Source: an uncultured Prevotella sp. (GTDB lineage: Bacteria > Bacteroidota > Bacteroidia > Bacteroidales > Bacteroidaceae). From it: a stretch of 64,000 nt of DNA. This document shows, piece by piece, positions 25,968 through 34,997 of the stretch (position 1 is its first letter; every line of letters starts with the position of its first letter). Made by a program: the position numbers and the translations under genes. The stretch is from the NCBI GenBank assembly GCA_944320195.1, contig CALUGP010000001.1:177361-241360 (forward strand), in the 5' to 3' direction. The notes beneath the pieces are model-generated. The model was not told the DNA's origin. It saw only the letters and a list, made by a program, of their open reading frames with translations, and ran no database searches.

Positions 25968-27380
25968 ATGAAAACAATATGCTTATATTTTGAGATACAT
26001 CAGATAATACATCTCAAACGCTACCGTTTCTTTGACATAGGCACGGATCATTACTATTACGACGACTACGAGAATGAGCGTAGCATCAGCGACATCGCCG
26101 AGCGTTCGTACATGCCGGCATTGGACACGTTCCTCGAAATGATAAGAAGCAACGGCAAGTATTTCAAGGTGGCATTCTCCATCTCTGGCGTAGGCCTGGA
26201 GCAGTTGGAGATGCATGCCCCACAGGTGATAACCAAGCTTCAGGAACTTAACGACACCGGTTGCGTCGAGTTCCTGGCCGAGCCTTATTCTCACGGCTTG
26301 TCGTCACTCGTCAACGAGGAGGCCTTTGCCGCCGACGTGAAGAAGCAGGCTGCCAAGATGCAGGAGTATTTCGGCAAGAAGCCCACCGTGCTGCGCAACT
26401 CTTCGCTCATCTACAGCGATGACATTGGCGGCCAGGCTGCGGCGATGGGCTTCAAGGGAATGCTGACCGAGGGCGCGAAGCATGTGCTCGGATGGAAGTC
26501 TCCCCACTACGTCTACAACTGTGCCATAGCTCCCAACCTGAAGCTCTTGCTGCGAGACGTAGACCTTAGCGACGACATAAGCCTGCGTTTCAACAACAGC
26601 GAGTGGGAAGGCTACCCACTGTTTGCAGACAATTACATCAACCGCATTGCCTCGCTTCCTGACAACGAGCAGGTTATCAACATCTTCATGGAGCTGTCGG
26701 CTCTTGGAATCGCCCAGCCTCTGTCGTCAAACATTCTCGACTTCATCAAGGCTTTGCCGATGTATGCCAAGGAGAAGGGTATCACTTTCTCCACTCCCAC
26801 AGAGATTTGCCTTAAGATGAACAGCGTGGGCAACCTCGATGTTCCCGACACCTTGTCATGGGTAGACGAAGAACGCGACATAAGCTGCTGGCTGGGCAAC
26901 CCCATGCAGCGCGAGGCGTTCAACAAGCTTTACAGCGTGGCCGACCGCGTGCGCATAGCCAACGACCCCAGGATAAATCAGGACTGGGACTACCTGCAGG
27001 CCAGCAACAACTTCCGCTTCATGACCACCAAGCCGTCTAACGTAGGTCTCGACCGCGGCATATACAGCTCGCCGTTTGACGCCTTCACAAACTACATGAA
27101 CATCCTCGGCGACTTCATCAACCGCGTCAACTCGCTTTATCCTGAAGACATCGACAACGACGAGCTCAACTCCCTGCTCACCACCATCAAGAACCAGGGC
27201 GACGAAATCGAGATGAAAGACAAGGAGATTGTCCGCCTCAAGGCCAAGGTAGAGAAGATGCAGGCCGCCGAGACCAAGCTCAAGGCCAAGGTAGACAAGA
27301 CCAAGGCCGCCACGAAGAAGGCAACGGTAAAAACCTCTGTAAAGAAAACTGAAAAGGAGCCAGCCGCAGACGGTGAGTGA
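25968..27380 (+). CDS. GH57 family alpha-amylase-like protein
   Basis: A 470-residue protein. The start CLYFEIHQIIHLKRYRFFDIG is a GH57 N-terminal signature (His of the first motif), with FSISGVGLEQLE, VEFLAEPYSHGLSSL and NSEWEGYPLFADNY further along. About residues 405-470 form a charged coiled coil and then a Lys/Ala-rich tail (KATVKTSVKKTEK). GH57 enzymes cut or transfer alpha-glucans; with its neighbours it probably trims or recycles glycogen. The tail is not needed for catalysis and may bind partners or the polymer. Gap of 43 bases from the GT4 gene. Confidence 0.88.
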   Translation: MKTICLYFEIHQIIHLKRYRFFDIGTDHYYYDDYENERSISDIAERSYMPALDTFLEMIRSNGKYFKVAFSISGVGLEQLEMHAPQVITKLQELNDTGCVEFLAEPYSHGLSSLVNEEAFAADVKKQAAKMQEYFGKKPTVLRNSSLIYSDDIGGQAAAMGFKGMLTEGAKHVLGWKSPHYVYNCAIAPNLKLLLRDVDLSDDISLRFNNSEWEGYPLFADNYINRIASLPDNEQVINIFMELSALGIAQPLSSNILDFIKALPMYAKEKGITFSTPTEICLKMNSVGNLDVPDTLSWVDEERDISCWLGNPMQREAFNKLYSVADRVRIANDPRINQDWDYLQASNNFRFMTTKPSNVGLDRGIYSSPFDAFTNYMNILGDFINRVNSLYPEDIDNDELNSLLTTIKNQGDEIEMKDKEIVRLKAKVEKMQAAETKLKAKVDKTKAATKKATVKTSVKKTEKEPAADGE

Positions 27381-27464
27381 AATGATAAAGGGTTAAGAAT
27401 GGCGCAGATTTACAAATAATCTTAGCATCTTTATTCCTAAGTCTTAACATTTGGCTGAAAATTG

Positions 27465-27504
27465 CGATGTCCTCGCCTCAACAGAGGTGGGGATATCGTT
27501 TTTG
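27465..27504 (+). terminator. Terminator of the glycogen operon
   Basis: CGATGTCCTCGCCT (27465-27478) pairs with AGGTGGGGATATCG (27485-27498) with a few wobbles, followed by TTTTTG. It lies about 85 bases after the GH57 stop. Confidence 0.75.
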
Positions 27505-27570
27505 TTTGCTGAAAAGTCTAATTTTTCTAATTTTATTGTGGTCTTGAATGAATTAAAGGCGAAAAAGGCT

Positions 27571-27578
27571 TACCTTTG
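27571..27578 (+). promoter_or_regulatory. -7 element of the DUF5715 gene
   Basis: TACCTTTG, 81 bases before the ATG at 27659. No TTTG at the usual spacing. Confidence 0.5.
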
Positions 27579-27658
27579 CATGTAAAAGCGATGGTGGTGC
27601 CGGTTGCTGGCGCATAGGCGGTCGGTGCTACCATGTTTCATCAAAATGTCAAGACAAC

Positions 27659-28504
27659 ATGAATCTACGTCATAATTCACGAATAACGAAAAACCGGTAT
27701 CTGGCAGGTTTCTCCATCACCGTGTTAGTTCTCGCCTTCATAAGGCTTTTGTTCCCTTCTGTCGCAGGAGGCAAGGCCGAGACTGGCGGCCTAGGGCTGG
27801 GCAACGAGGTTCCTGTGCAAATCGCCGAAACGGATACAGAGCGACAGACCGCAGACACGGCCCGGACATGGCAGACTCAGGCTTCGCCATTGTTTCCTCT
27901 ACCCATGTTCTTTGGTTCAGACGGCAAGGCCGTCAGCCACCGCATCAACAGCGTGCCCGGCTTCAGCCGCACCTTTCCCGACAACAACGACGTGCAGCTG
28001 CAGGCCGCCCAAGCCCATGGCGTGGAGCCTGTGGAAGACCGCGCCGAGGCCGAGCGCCGCAAGAAAGACCTCGTCTTCGTGGGTGCCAGCCCATATTTCC
28101 ACGTAGACCCCCTCAGCAGCAGCATACCTTACCTGGTGCCGCGCGCCGCCAACCTGCTTTCGGCCATAGGCCGCGCCTTCTATGACAGCCTCCAGATAAA
28201 GGGCATACCCCTACACCAGGTAATCGTTACCAGCGTGCTGCGCACGCGCAGCGACGTAAGGCGGCTGCGCACGCGCAACTCCAACGCCACCGAGAACTCC
28301 TGCCACCTCTACGGCACCACCTTCGACATCGGCTATAACCGCTATAAGACTGTCAGCCCCGCCGAGGGACCCCGGCGCCGCGCCGTGCGCAACGACACGC
28401 TGAAGTGGGTGCTCAGCGAGGTGCTGCGCGACATGCGCGAGGCAAAGCGTTGCTATATAAAATACGAGGTGAAGCAGGGATGTTTCCACATAACCGCACG
28501 GTGA
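27659..28504 (+). CDS. DUF5715 family protein, peptidase M15-like
   Basis: A 281-residue protein with a single N-terminal membrane segment (about residues 15-35), so it is probably anchored facing the periplasm. Residues 35-90 are low-complexity linker. The conserved part begins about residue 108 (NDVQLQAAQAHGVEP) and includes IVTSVLRTRSDVRRL, ENSCHLYGTTFDIGYNR and GCFHITAR. The H...GxxxDI...H pattern resembles zinc sites of M15 D-Ala-D-Ala peptidases, so a cell-wall peptidase role is plausible but inferred. The C-terminal half is unusually GC-rich for the window. Confidence 0.8.
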   Translation: MNLRHNSRITKNRYLAGFSITVLVLAFIRLLFPSVAGGKAETGGLGLGNEVPVQIAETDTERQTADTARTWQTQASPLFPLPMFFGSDGKAVSHRINSVPGFSRTFPDNNDVQLQAAQAHGVEPVEDRAEAERRKKDLVFVGASPYFHVDPLSSSIPYLVPRAANLLSAIGRAFYDSLQIKGIPLHQVIVTSVLRTRSDVRRLRTRNSNATENSCHLYGTTFDIGYNRYKTVSPAEGPRRRAVRNDTLKWVLSEVLRDMREAKRCYIKYEVKQGCFHITAR

Positions 28505-28517
28505 AGGAGAGGAAATA

Positions 28518-28545
28518 ATTAAGAATTAAGAGTTAAGAATTAAGA
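28518..28545. repeat. TTAAGA-type heptamer repeats, copy 1
   Basis: Four tandem 7-base units: ATTAAGA, ATTAAGA, GTTAAGA, ATTAAGA. Related units occur at 42509, 49526, 49571 and 56833. Confidence 0.65.
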
Positions 28546-28700
28546 AAACATGCTGTGACGGTTATGCCGGTTCTGATGGATTCTTATTGTTTTTTATAGC
28601 CGGTTTTAAGGTTTGCAGTTGATGTCATGTGATGTGCAGCCATGTTATAAAGCATCAGCGAATTAATCACTTGAAAATCAGATAGTTGCCTAATTGTGTA

Positions 28701-28763
28701 GCAAGAGGCCGCCTTTCAGCGTCTGAAAGACGGCCTCTTGCAGTGTCATTAACGGCATTTTGC
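28701..28763. repeat. GGCCGTC-type intergenic repeats, locus C
   Basis: CAAGAGGCCGCCTTTCAG and CTGAAAGACGGCCTCTTG are inverted (one mismatch) and form a stem; ACGGCATTTTGCAG follows. Confidence 0.6.
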
Positions 28764-29015
28764 AGTTCTGTTTGTGCTCTTTTACTAACCACTAAACTTA
28801 GGCTATTCCTCGATTATGCGTCCTTGTCTTTCGCTTGACATTCTTTCGCATCCCTTTTTGCCGGCAGTTACGGTTCATATAGCCTGTCCTGTTTTTCGTG
28901 ATAACCATGCAAAGCATCGTCGAAGTGTAAACATTCTGTTTACAAATGGCATTATTTAACTTTATTTTAACATGATATTGTGATCAAATTAGCCGTTTTT
29001 ATAAATATATTATGA

Positions 29016-29023
29016 TATATTTG
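29016..29023 (+). promoter_or_regulatory. -7 element before the 931-residue secreted protein
   Basis: TATATTTG, 69 bases before the ATG at 29093; AT-rich DNA upstream without a clear -33 box. Confidence 0.5.
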
Positions 29024-29092
29024 CATTCGACCATTCGTAATTCCACTGCGAATGAATTTTGTTTAATATGATTTAATCAAAAAATTGACAAT

Positions 29093-31888
29093 ATGAGAAA
29101 CAAAACTATCCTTTTTCGCCTACTGGCGATTTTATGTATTGTTTTTAATGTAAATGAACTTTCAGCTAAATGGATATATGTAGACATACCCTCCCAATCG
29201 CATGAGCGTAGATGGGGAACAATAAACATCCCAGCACAGACAGTTGTAATTGAGGACGACGACGATGAATACGATTTCAGGCATAACATTGAGGTGGAAT
29301 TTTCAGTGACGAACTTGCCCGAAGGATTCGAATTTTCTGATTTTTGCAGTGTTACAGGAAATAGCTATCCAACCCCTCCTTTTCTGACTGGTACAATGAG
29401 CTACTATAATTATCTTAATATTAATGATCTTGATGTCATTGCCAAGCCTCTGCCCATTAAAAGCCCACAAGACATGGTGAACGTAATAAATGGTTTTGAA
29501 CCAGGTGCTGCCACGTTGAATGGTAAAGGAGAGGTTGTTCTATTAACGCGAATATCGTGCCCGGCAGGTAAAGACCCGGAAGCAGACATAAAGACAGGAC
29601 GTAATCATTGGCCTATTCAAACAAATGTGACGATAGTCAAAGGGGCAGATGATGGACTGATAGAGCGTTTTGACTTTGATATAGAAAACTCTTTTGTAAC
29701 AAGCATTGATGGAACTTTATATGTTTGCGGTTTATACGTATCTAATTCGACAATAGGTATAGGTACTACAGGATGGGTAGGTGACCGTATTACAATTTGG
29801 TCAGCAGAAGGCAATGTCGTATTTAAAGGGACACCTTATGGAGAGCAAGAATTTGGCAATTTGTGCCAAACTTCGCGCCCAATAGTTCATTTAGGCTTTA
29901 ATTTTGATGATGTTAGTGAAACTGCAACAATATCAGTTGAGGATTTGAATGTAATAATAGGCGATGAATCCATTTCCACATCCAAAACGATTAATTTTAG
30001 GAATTGTTGGATAATAGAAGATGGAATGTCAATTCAAGGTGGAAATGTAAATATTGTCAATTGCATGTATTCAAAAAATAGTGTTGAGCCAACTTTAATT
30101 GTAGTAGAAAGAGGTAAGTTGCAAACAAACCATTCAGACATAAATGCAAACATAAACATAAAAGGAACTGATGCTTATGTGGAAATTAATGGTGGAAAGC
30201 TTACAAGTCTTAATGTAGATAAAGGTAAGGGTATAGTGAATGACGGTGCTTTTTCAGGCGGCATTACGATAAACGGTGGCGCATTGGAAGTGAATGACGG
30301 ACATTATTTAGCCGGCATCACGGTGAACGGTGGTGAGCTTGAAGTGAATAACGGAGCTATAACATCGCTGAATGTAATGAAAGAAGACTGCAAGATAGAG
30401 TTGAACAACGGGCATTTCAAGTCTGTGTACATGCCGGTCGATGTTAAGAAACCGATACTATCACTGCTCGGGCCGAACGCAAGCTATTATGACCGGGACG
30501 GCACGTATATGCCTTTCAAGCTGGTTGACATCGAGGGAGTAGAGCAGAAAGAAGGAGCGATAGTTACCGGAATGGTCTATCCTGTGTCGTTCGTTATAAG
30601 CAACTACGGCTCTACGCCGTCGGCTGCATACATGGCTGCCCAGAATGCCGGCGTTGGGCCGAACGGCAAGGACATACGCGTGCGCGACAACGGCGACCTC
30701 GAGATATGGACGCCCGAGGGTATGGCGTGGCTGGCTTTCGTGCAGAGCGACACCCACGACCGTATGCTTACAGGGCGCGAATATTTCATGAAGAGCAAGG
30801 ACTGGTATCTTATGGCCGACATCGACATGGACGGCTACGGGACAGGCTGGCCAAACCTGAATGTGGCAGGTCGCACATTCTACGGCCAACAGCACCGCAT
30901 ATACAACATGAACGTGCTCCGACCTGACGCGTCATTCTTTAATGAGATTGATTATGACGGCATTGTAAGGGATTTGATAGTAGAGGGCGGCGTCACCAAT
31001 CAGGAAGATGAAGGCGGTCGCGAGATTACGGATTATATTAAATATGAAGTGGCCGGTTTTGCCAATGCCAATTATGGTCTTGTTGTTAATTGCGCATATA
31101 AGGGCAGTGTGTGGAATACGGCAGTAGGGAACGGTGTTAAAATTGGTGGTTTTGTAAACTACAATAGTGGGCGAATAGAAAACTGTTATGTAGCACCTTG
31201 TGGACAACTTATTGGTGGTGTCAGAAATGAGGATGATAACCCATTGATAGAAATACCTTGCTGGTATTACGAAAATTATTCAGTTGGCGGCTTTGCAACT
31301 GGTAATTCGTACAAGAAGGCATTTTATGATGATGGATCAATTGAGAATTTGGATGGATACATTCAGAATTGTTATTTTGGAGGTAATGCAACTTACAATG
31401 TACCGTCGTCAGATGAAGGGCTATTCTACACTGATATAGTCCAAGGCATTAATTCAAACACAGGTGCTCCGTGTGAAGCGCTCTATTTCCTCGACGCCGA
31501 CATTTCCGCCGAAACGCTGAACAGGAACGCGCTTGAACACACACCTGAAGCATATGATGGAAGAGGCATTTATCCATATATACCGTGGGCTTCATGGACG
31601 GAGAGTGCCGACAAGCAGTGCGGCCGTCCTTACTTTGTTTGGGAAAAGAACCTTGGCGATACGCCCTCAGGCATTGACGACACAGAGGCGCAAGGCGGCT
31701 TCAAGGCGTGGAGCGAAGACGGCATGCTGTGCTTCAGCACTGACGGCGAGGCCGAGGTAATGGTATATTCTGTCGGCGGAAAGCTGTGCGCACGCCATGC
31801 GGCTCAGGCCGGAACGGAACGCATCGCACTGCCAAAAGGCATATACATAGTTGCCTGTGGCGGCAAGAGCAAAAAGGTTGTGCTGTGA
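29093..31888 (+). CDS. Large secreted protein with GLUG-like repeats and a T9SS-type C-terminal module
   Basis: A 931-residue exported protein. Residues 1-25 are a signal peptide (cleavage near LSAKW). About 350-460 contain beta-helix-like repeats rich in NGG (GGALEVNDG, GGELEVNNG). Residues about 650-790 resemble GLUG-type repeats (NCAYKGSVW, GGFVNYNSGRIENCYV). The last 70 residues (EVMVYSVGGKLCARH ... LPKGIYIVACGGKSKKVVL) resemble a type IX secretion sorting domain. It is probably a surface or adhesin-like protein; function unknown. Composition is patchy: AT-rich over most of its length, GC-rich at about 30440-30930 and after 31460. Confidence 0.75.
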   Translation: MRNKTILFRLLAILCIVFNVNELSAKWIYVDIPSQSHERRWGTINIPAQTVVIEDDDDEYDFRHNIEVEFSVTNLPEGFEFSDFCSVTGNSYPTPPFLTGTMSYYNYLNINDLDVIAKPLPIKSPQDMVNVINGFEPGAATLNGKGEVVLLTRISCPAGKDPEADIKTGRNHWPIQTNVTIVKGADDGLIERFDFDIENSFVTSIDGTLYVCGLYVSNSTIGIGTTGWVGDRITIWSAEGNVVFKGTPYGEQEFGNLCQTSRPIVHLGFNFDDVSETATISVEDLNVIIGDESISTSKTINFRNCWIIEDGMSIQGGNVNIVNCMYSKNSVEPTLIVVERGKLQTNHSDINANINIKGTDAYVEINGGKLTSLNVDKGKGIVNDGAFSGGITINGGALEVNDGHYLAGITVNGGELEVNNGAITSLNVMKEDCKIELNNGHFKSVYMPVDVKKPILSLLGPNASYYDRDGTYMPFKLVDIEGVEQKEGAIVTGMVYPVSFVISNYGSTPSAAYMAAQNAGVGPNGKDIRVRDNGDLEIWTPEGMAWLAFVQSDTHDRMLTGREYFMKSKDWYLMADIDMDGYGTGWPNLNVAGRTFYGQQHRIYNMNVLRPDASFFNEIDYDGIVRDLIVEGGVTNQEDEGGREITDYIKYEVAGFANANYGLVVNCAYKGSVWNTAVGNGVKIGGFVNYNSGRIENCYVAPCGQLIGGVRNEDDNPLIEIPCWYYENYSVGGFATGNSYKKAFYDDGSIENLDGYIQNCYFGGNATYNVPSSDEGLFYTDIVQGINSNTGAPCEALYFLDADISAETLNRNALEHTPEAYDGRGIYPYIPWASWTESADKQCGRPYFVWEKNLGDTPSGIDDTEAQGGFKAWSEDGMLCFSTDGEAEVMVYSVGGKLCARHAAQAGTERIALPKGIYIVACGGKSKKVVL

Positions 31889-31897
31889 TGCAATTAT

Positions 31898-31951
31898 CCA
31901 ACAAGCCACGAGGGGCGGTGCCGAAAAGCACCGCCCCTCGTGGCTTGTTGG
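31898..31951. terminator. Perfect 24-bp inverted repeat between convergent genes
   Basis: Arms 31898-31921 and 31928-31951 are perfectly complementary with a 6-base loop. It lies between convergent stops, so a terminator role is likely, but no T run follows on either strand. Confidence 0.6.
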
Positions 31952-31964
31952 GTATGACTGATGA

Positions 31965-32771
31965 TCAGTATTCGTCGTCGTCGGCCACGTCGGCAGCCAG
32001 GTCTAGGTCTTCGGGGTTTTCCTCGATAGTCGTGCGGTAGCTTTCTTCGGTCAACTTGTCGTCGTCGAAGGAGTCGTCATCGTCGTCGCTGTCGTTGAAC
32101 TTGTCTTCTATTTCGGGCAGGTCTTCGTCGTCTTCGTCGCTGCCTTCATACGGGTCTTTGTCTTCCTGTCCGAGCTTCAGGCGCGGCTTTTCGGTCTCGG
32201 GCTTCAGCTTGGCGAAGATGGCCTCGGTCCATGCCCCTTTGGGTATCTCGAGCACGGCGTAGCCGTCGTCCACCTTCTTTTCATACATGCCTCCGGGCTT
32301 GTGCAGGCGGTCTTTGGGCAGGGTAGTGGTGCTTATGTCGAATCCGCTCTGTATGATGTCTTGTATGCTCTGCGACAGCGAGTCCCATCCTCCGCCGAAG
32401 TTGCGGCTTATCACTTCCATGAGCTTTTCGGCCGTTATGTGGCGTATGTTCTCATATGTAAGATCTGTTACGCGCATTATCGGGCGCTTCTTTATGGCTA
32501 TATGGGTTTCCTGCCCGTCGGGTGAGCGCATCGTGCCTGTCTTGAATCCGCGTGCCTCGTATTTCTTGGCGACCTCGGGGCGGTCTGTCTTTATTTCCTC
32601 CATGTCGAAGGCGCTCTTTATTATGTCTATGTAGTGTCTGAGGTTTTCCTTCATGTCGGCGTCTTTCTCGGCGGCCTCCAGCATCCTGAAGATGTCGTTT
32701 TCTTGCACGTCCCAGACGTTGCTTTTGTTGAGTGTCTTGAGTGTAAGCGATTTCTTGTCAATATTTTTCAT
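31965..32771 (-). CDS. Hypothetical protein with a long acidic C-terminal tail
   Basis: A 268-residue cytoplasmic-looking protein with no signal peptide. Residues 1-200 are mixed alpha/beta (MKNIDKKSLTLKTLNKSNVWDVQENDIF; GFKTGTMRSPDGQETHIAIKKRPIMRVTDLTYENI). The last 65 residues are extremely acidic, with DEDDEDLPEIED and a DDDDD run, and probably disordered. I do not recognise a family. It lies 12 bases after the nitrilase-type gene and is probably co-transcribed. An acidic tail could mimic nucleic acid or bind a basic partner; that is only inference. Confidence 0.75.
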   Translation of the reverse strand: MKNIDKKSLTLKTLNKSNVWDVQENDIFRMLEAAEKDADMKENLRHYIDIIKSAFDMEEIKTDRPEVAKKYEARGFKTGTMRSPDGQETHIAIKKRPIMRVTDLTYENIRHITAEKLMEVISRNFGGGWDSLSQSIQDIIQSGFDISTTTLPKDRLHKPGGMYEKKVDDGYAVLEIPKGAWTEAIFAKLKPETEKPRLKLGQEDKDPYEGSDEDDEDLPEIEDKFNDSDDDDDSFDDDKLTEESYRTTIEENPEDLDLAADVADDDEY

Positions 32772-32783
32772 ACATCAGGTGTG

Positions 32784-33566
32784 TTAGTTGTCCTTATTGT
32801 GTTCTAAAAAATAAGTGTCTCTGTCTTCCAGGACGGGGAATTTTGTCCTGAACTCGCGCAGCGCGCCGGTGTCGATGTGTGCCGTTACGGTTTGTTGCCC
32901 ACGTCCGTCCGCCTGCGCCGTTATGCGCCCTTTAGGGTCGATGACGGCACTTCCTCCGGCGTATCGGCACGTAGGGTCGCTGCCGGTGCGGTTGGCGGCT
33001 ATCACGTAGCATTGGTTTTCTATCGCCCGTGCGCATGTCAATGTCTGCCATGCGTGCTGCCTGCTCTCGGGCCAGTTGGCTGCTAGGATGATGGCATCGT
33101 AGTCGCCGCGGTAGCGCGCCCATACGGGGAAGCGTAGGTCGTAGCATGTGAGCAGAAGGAATCTTGTGCCCATGTATTCGGCTACGGTGCGCTTGCTGCC
33201 GGGTGTGTAGTGCCGGTCTTCGCCGCCGCAGGCGAACAGGTGGTGCTTGTCGTAGAAGCACATCGTGCTGTCTGGCCGCACAAAGTAGAGCCTGTTGCGT
33301 AGTGTGCCGTCGCCGGCCTTGGCGGCCAGGCTTCCGCATATGGCGCATTGCCGTTGTGCGGCCGTGCGCCTCATCCATTCCAGGGGCAGGGTGGTGCAGG
33401 CTTCCGTCGGCGGCGCGCCGAAACCCGTCGCCCACATCTCGGGCAGCACGTACAGGTCTGACTGCCGTGCGCCGTCCAGCATGGCTTCCGCTGAAATGAT
33501 GTTGTCCTTGGGGCTCGCCCACTTTATGTCGGTCTGGATAATCGTTATTTTCACGTTTTGCGGCAT
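32784..33566 (-). CDS. Nitrilase-superfamily amidase (omega-amidase / YafV-like)
   Basis: A 260-residue carbon-nitrogen hydrolase. The triad is visible: Glu in LPEMWATGF, Lys in YDKHHLFA and Cys in LLTCYDLRFPVW, with AANWPESRQHAW after it as in omega-amidases that hydrolyse 2-oxoglutaramate, a metabolite repair step. The ATG at 33566 gives the normal start (VKITIIQTDIKW); the frame is open 17 codons further up, over the promoter. First gene of a two-gene minus-strand unit, divergent from rarA. Confidence 0.88.
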   Translation of the reverse strand: MPQNVKITIIQTDIKWASPKDNIISAEAMLDGARQSDLYVLPEMWATGFGAPPTEACTTLPLEWMRRTAAQRQCAICGSLAAKAGDGTLRNRLYFVRPDSTMCFYDKHHLFACGGEDRHYTPGSKRTVAEYMGTRFLLLTCYDLRFPVWARYRGDYDAIILAANWPESRQHAWQTLTCARAIENQCYVIAANRTGSDPTCRYAGGSAVIDPKGRITAQADGRGQQTVTAHIDTGALREFRTKFPVLEDRDTYFLEHNKDN

Positions 33567-33587
33567 AGGGGTTTCGTATGAGTGTTG

Positions 33588-33617
33588 CAAAAGTAATACA
33601 TTATCTGTTAACAACAA
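33588..33617 (-). promoter_or_regulatory. Promoter of the amidase gene
   Basis: On the minus strand TTG (33617-33615), 19 bases, TACTTTTG (33595-33588). Back to back with the rarA promoter. Confidence 0.75.
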
Positions 33618-33634
33618 GTTTTTGGGTGATAATT

Positions 33635-33665
33635 TTTGCTTAATGCGATATATTTCTTACTTTTG
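33635..33665 (+). promoter_or_regulatory. Promoter of rarA
   Basis: TTTG at 33635-33638, 19 bases, TACTTTTG at 33658-33665. The rarA ATG is only 11 bases past the -7 box, so the leader would be about 5-7 bases. Confidence 0.8.
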
Positions 33666-33675
33666 CAATGCATTT

Positions 33676-34953
33676 ATGGTGAAACCTTTGGCAGAAAGAC
33701 TGAGACCCAGGACGCTCGACGAGTATATCGGACAGAAGCATCTTGTTGGTGAAAACGCCGTTCTCCGCCGCATGATAGAGTCGGGCAGAACGGTGTCGTT
33801 CATATTATGGGGGCCGCCGGGCGTGGGCAAGACCACGCTCGCGCTCATCGTGGCCAATCAGTTGAAAGTGCCTTTTTACACGCTGAGCGCTGTGTCGAGC
33901 GGTGTGAAGGAGGTGCGCGAGGTTATAGACAAGGCCAGGCGTTCGGGCTTTTTCAACAGCAACGCCCCGATACTGTTCATTGACGAGATCCACCGTTTCA
34001 GCAAGAGCCAGCAAGACTCGCTGCTTGCCGCGGTGGAGCAGGGTGTAGTCACTCTCATCGGCGCAACGACCGAGAATCCGTCATTTGAGGTGATAAGGCC
34101 GTTGCTTTCCAGATGCCAGCTGTATGTGCTGAAGCCGTTGGAGAAGGACGACCTGTTGGAGTTGCTGCGCCGTGCGATAACCGATGACACGGAACTGAGG
34201 AAACTCGACATACGGCTGAAGGAGACGGGAGCGATATTGAGATACAGCGGCGGCGACGCGCGCAAGCTGCTCAACATCCTCGAGCTTGTTGTCGGTGCTG
34301 CCAAAGGCGGCGCCATCGAGATTACCGACGAGGCCGTTGAAGCCTGTCTGCAGCAGAGTCCTCTCGCCTACGACAAGGATGGCGAGATGCATTATGACAT
34401 CATATCGGCGTTCATAAAAAGCATCAGGGGGTCTGACCCTGATGCCGCCTTGTATTGGCTTGCGCGGATGATTGAGGGTGGGGAGGATCCTAAGTTTATA
34501 GCACGGAGGCTTGTAATAAGCGCGGCTGAAGACGTAGGACTGGCCAATCCCAACGCGCTGCTCCTGGCCAATGCCGCGTTTGACGCCGTAAGCAAGATTG
34601 GATGGCCGGAGGGACGCATCCCGTTGGCCGAGGCTACGGTGTATCTGGCCACGAGCGCGAAGAGCAACTCTGCGTATAATGGAATAGCCGAGGCTCTAAG
34701 CCTGGTGAGGAAAACGGGCAACCTGCCCGTGCCGTTGCATCTGCGCAACGCGCCTACAAAGCTTATGGCCGACTTGGGATACCATGACGGTTACAAGTAC
34801 CCTCACGATTACCAGGGCAACTTCGCCGTCCAGCAATATCTTCCTGACGGCTTGACGGATGAGAGGATATGGCATGCGCAGCATTCTCCTGGCGAAGAAA
34901 AGATGTACCAGAGGATGCTTGCCTGCTGGGGTGACAGATACAAGGAAAAGTGA
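33676..34953 (+). CDS. rarA: Replication-associated recombination ATPase RarA (MgsA)
   Basis: A 425-residue AAA+ ATPase of the clamp-loader/RuvB group that acts at stalled replication forks. PLAERLRPRTLDEYIGQKHLVG is the classic N-terminus, WGPPGVGKTTLA the Walker A, FIDEIHRFSKSQQD the Walker B, and IGATTENPSFEV sensor 1. The C-terminal part (FIKSIRGSDPDAALYWLARMIEGGEDPKFIARR) is the RarA tetramerisation region. The conserved N-terminus fixes the ATG at 33676 even though an open frame continues upstream. Confidence 0.95.
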   Translation: MVKPLAERLRPRTLDEYIGQKHLVGENAVLRRMIESGRTVSFILWGPPGVGKTTLALIVANQLKVPFYTLSAVSSGVKEVREVIDKARRSGFFNSNAPILFIDEIHRFSKSQQDSLLAAVEQGVVTLIGATTENPSFEVIRPLLSRCQLYVLKPLEKDDLLELLRRAITDDTELRKLDIRLKETGAILRYSGGDARKLLNILELVVGAAKGGAIEITDEAVEACLQQSPLAYDKDGEMHYDIISAFIKSIRGSDPDAALYWLARMIEGGEDPKFIARRLVISAAEDVGLANPNALLLANAAFDAVSKIGWPEGRIPLAEATVYLATSAKSNSAYNGIAEALSLVRKTGNLPVPLHLRNAPTKLMADLGYHDGYKYPHDYQGNFAVQQYLPDGLTDERIWHAQHSPGEEKMYQRMLACWGDRYKEK

Positions 34954-34997
34954 AGCATGAAAAATCAATTCTCACTTTTCGTTTAATAATTAGAAAT

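Larger units (their letters stand above)
28505..29092. other. Gene-free stretch between DUF5715 and the secreted protein gene
   Basis: Holds heptamer repeats (28518-28545), GGCCGTC-type repeats (28701-28763) and AT-rich promoter DNA before 29093. No credible ORF and no terminator with a clear T run. Confidence 0.6.
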
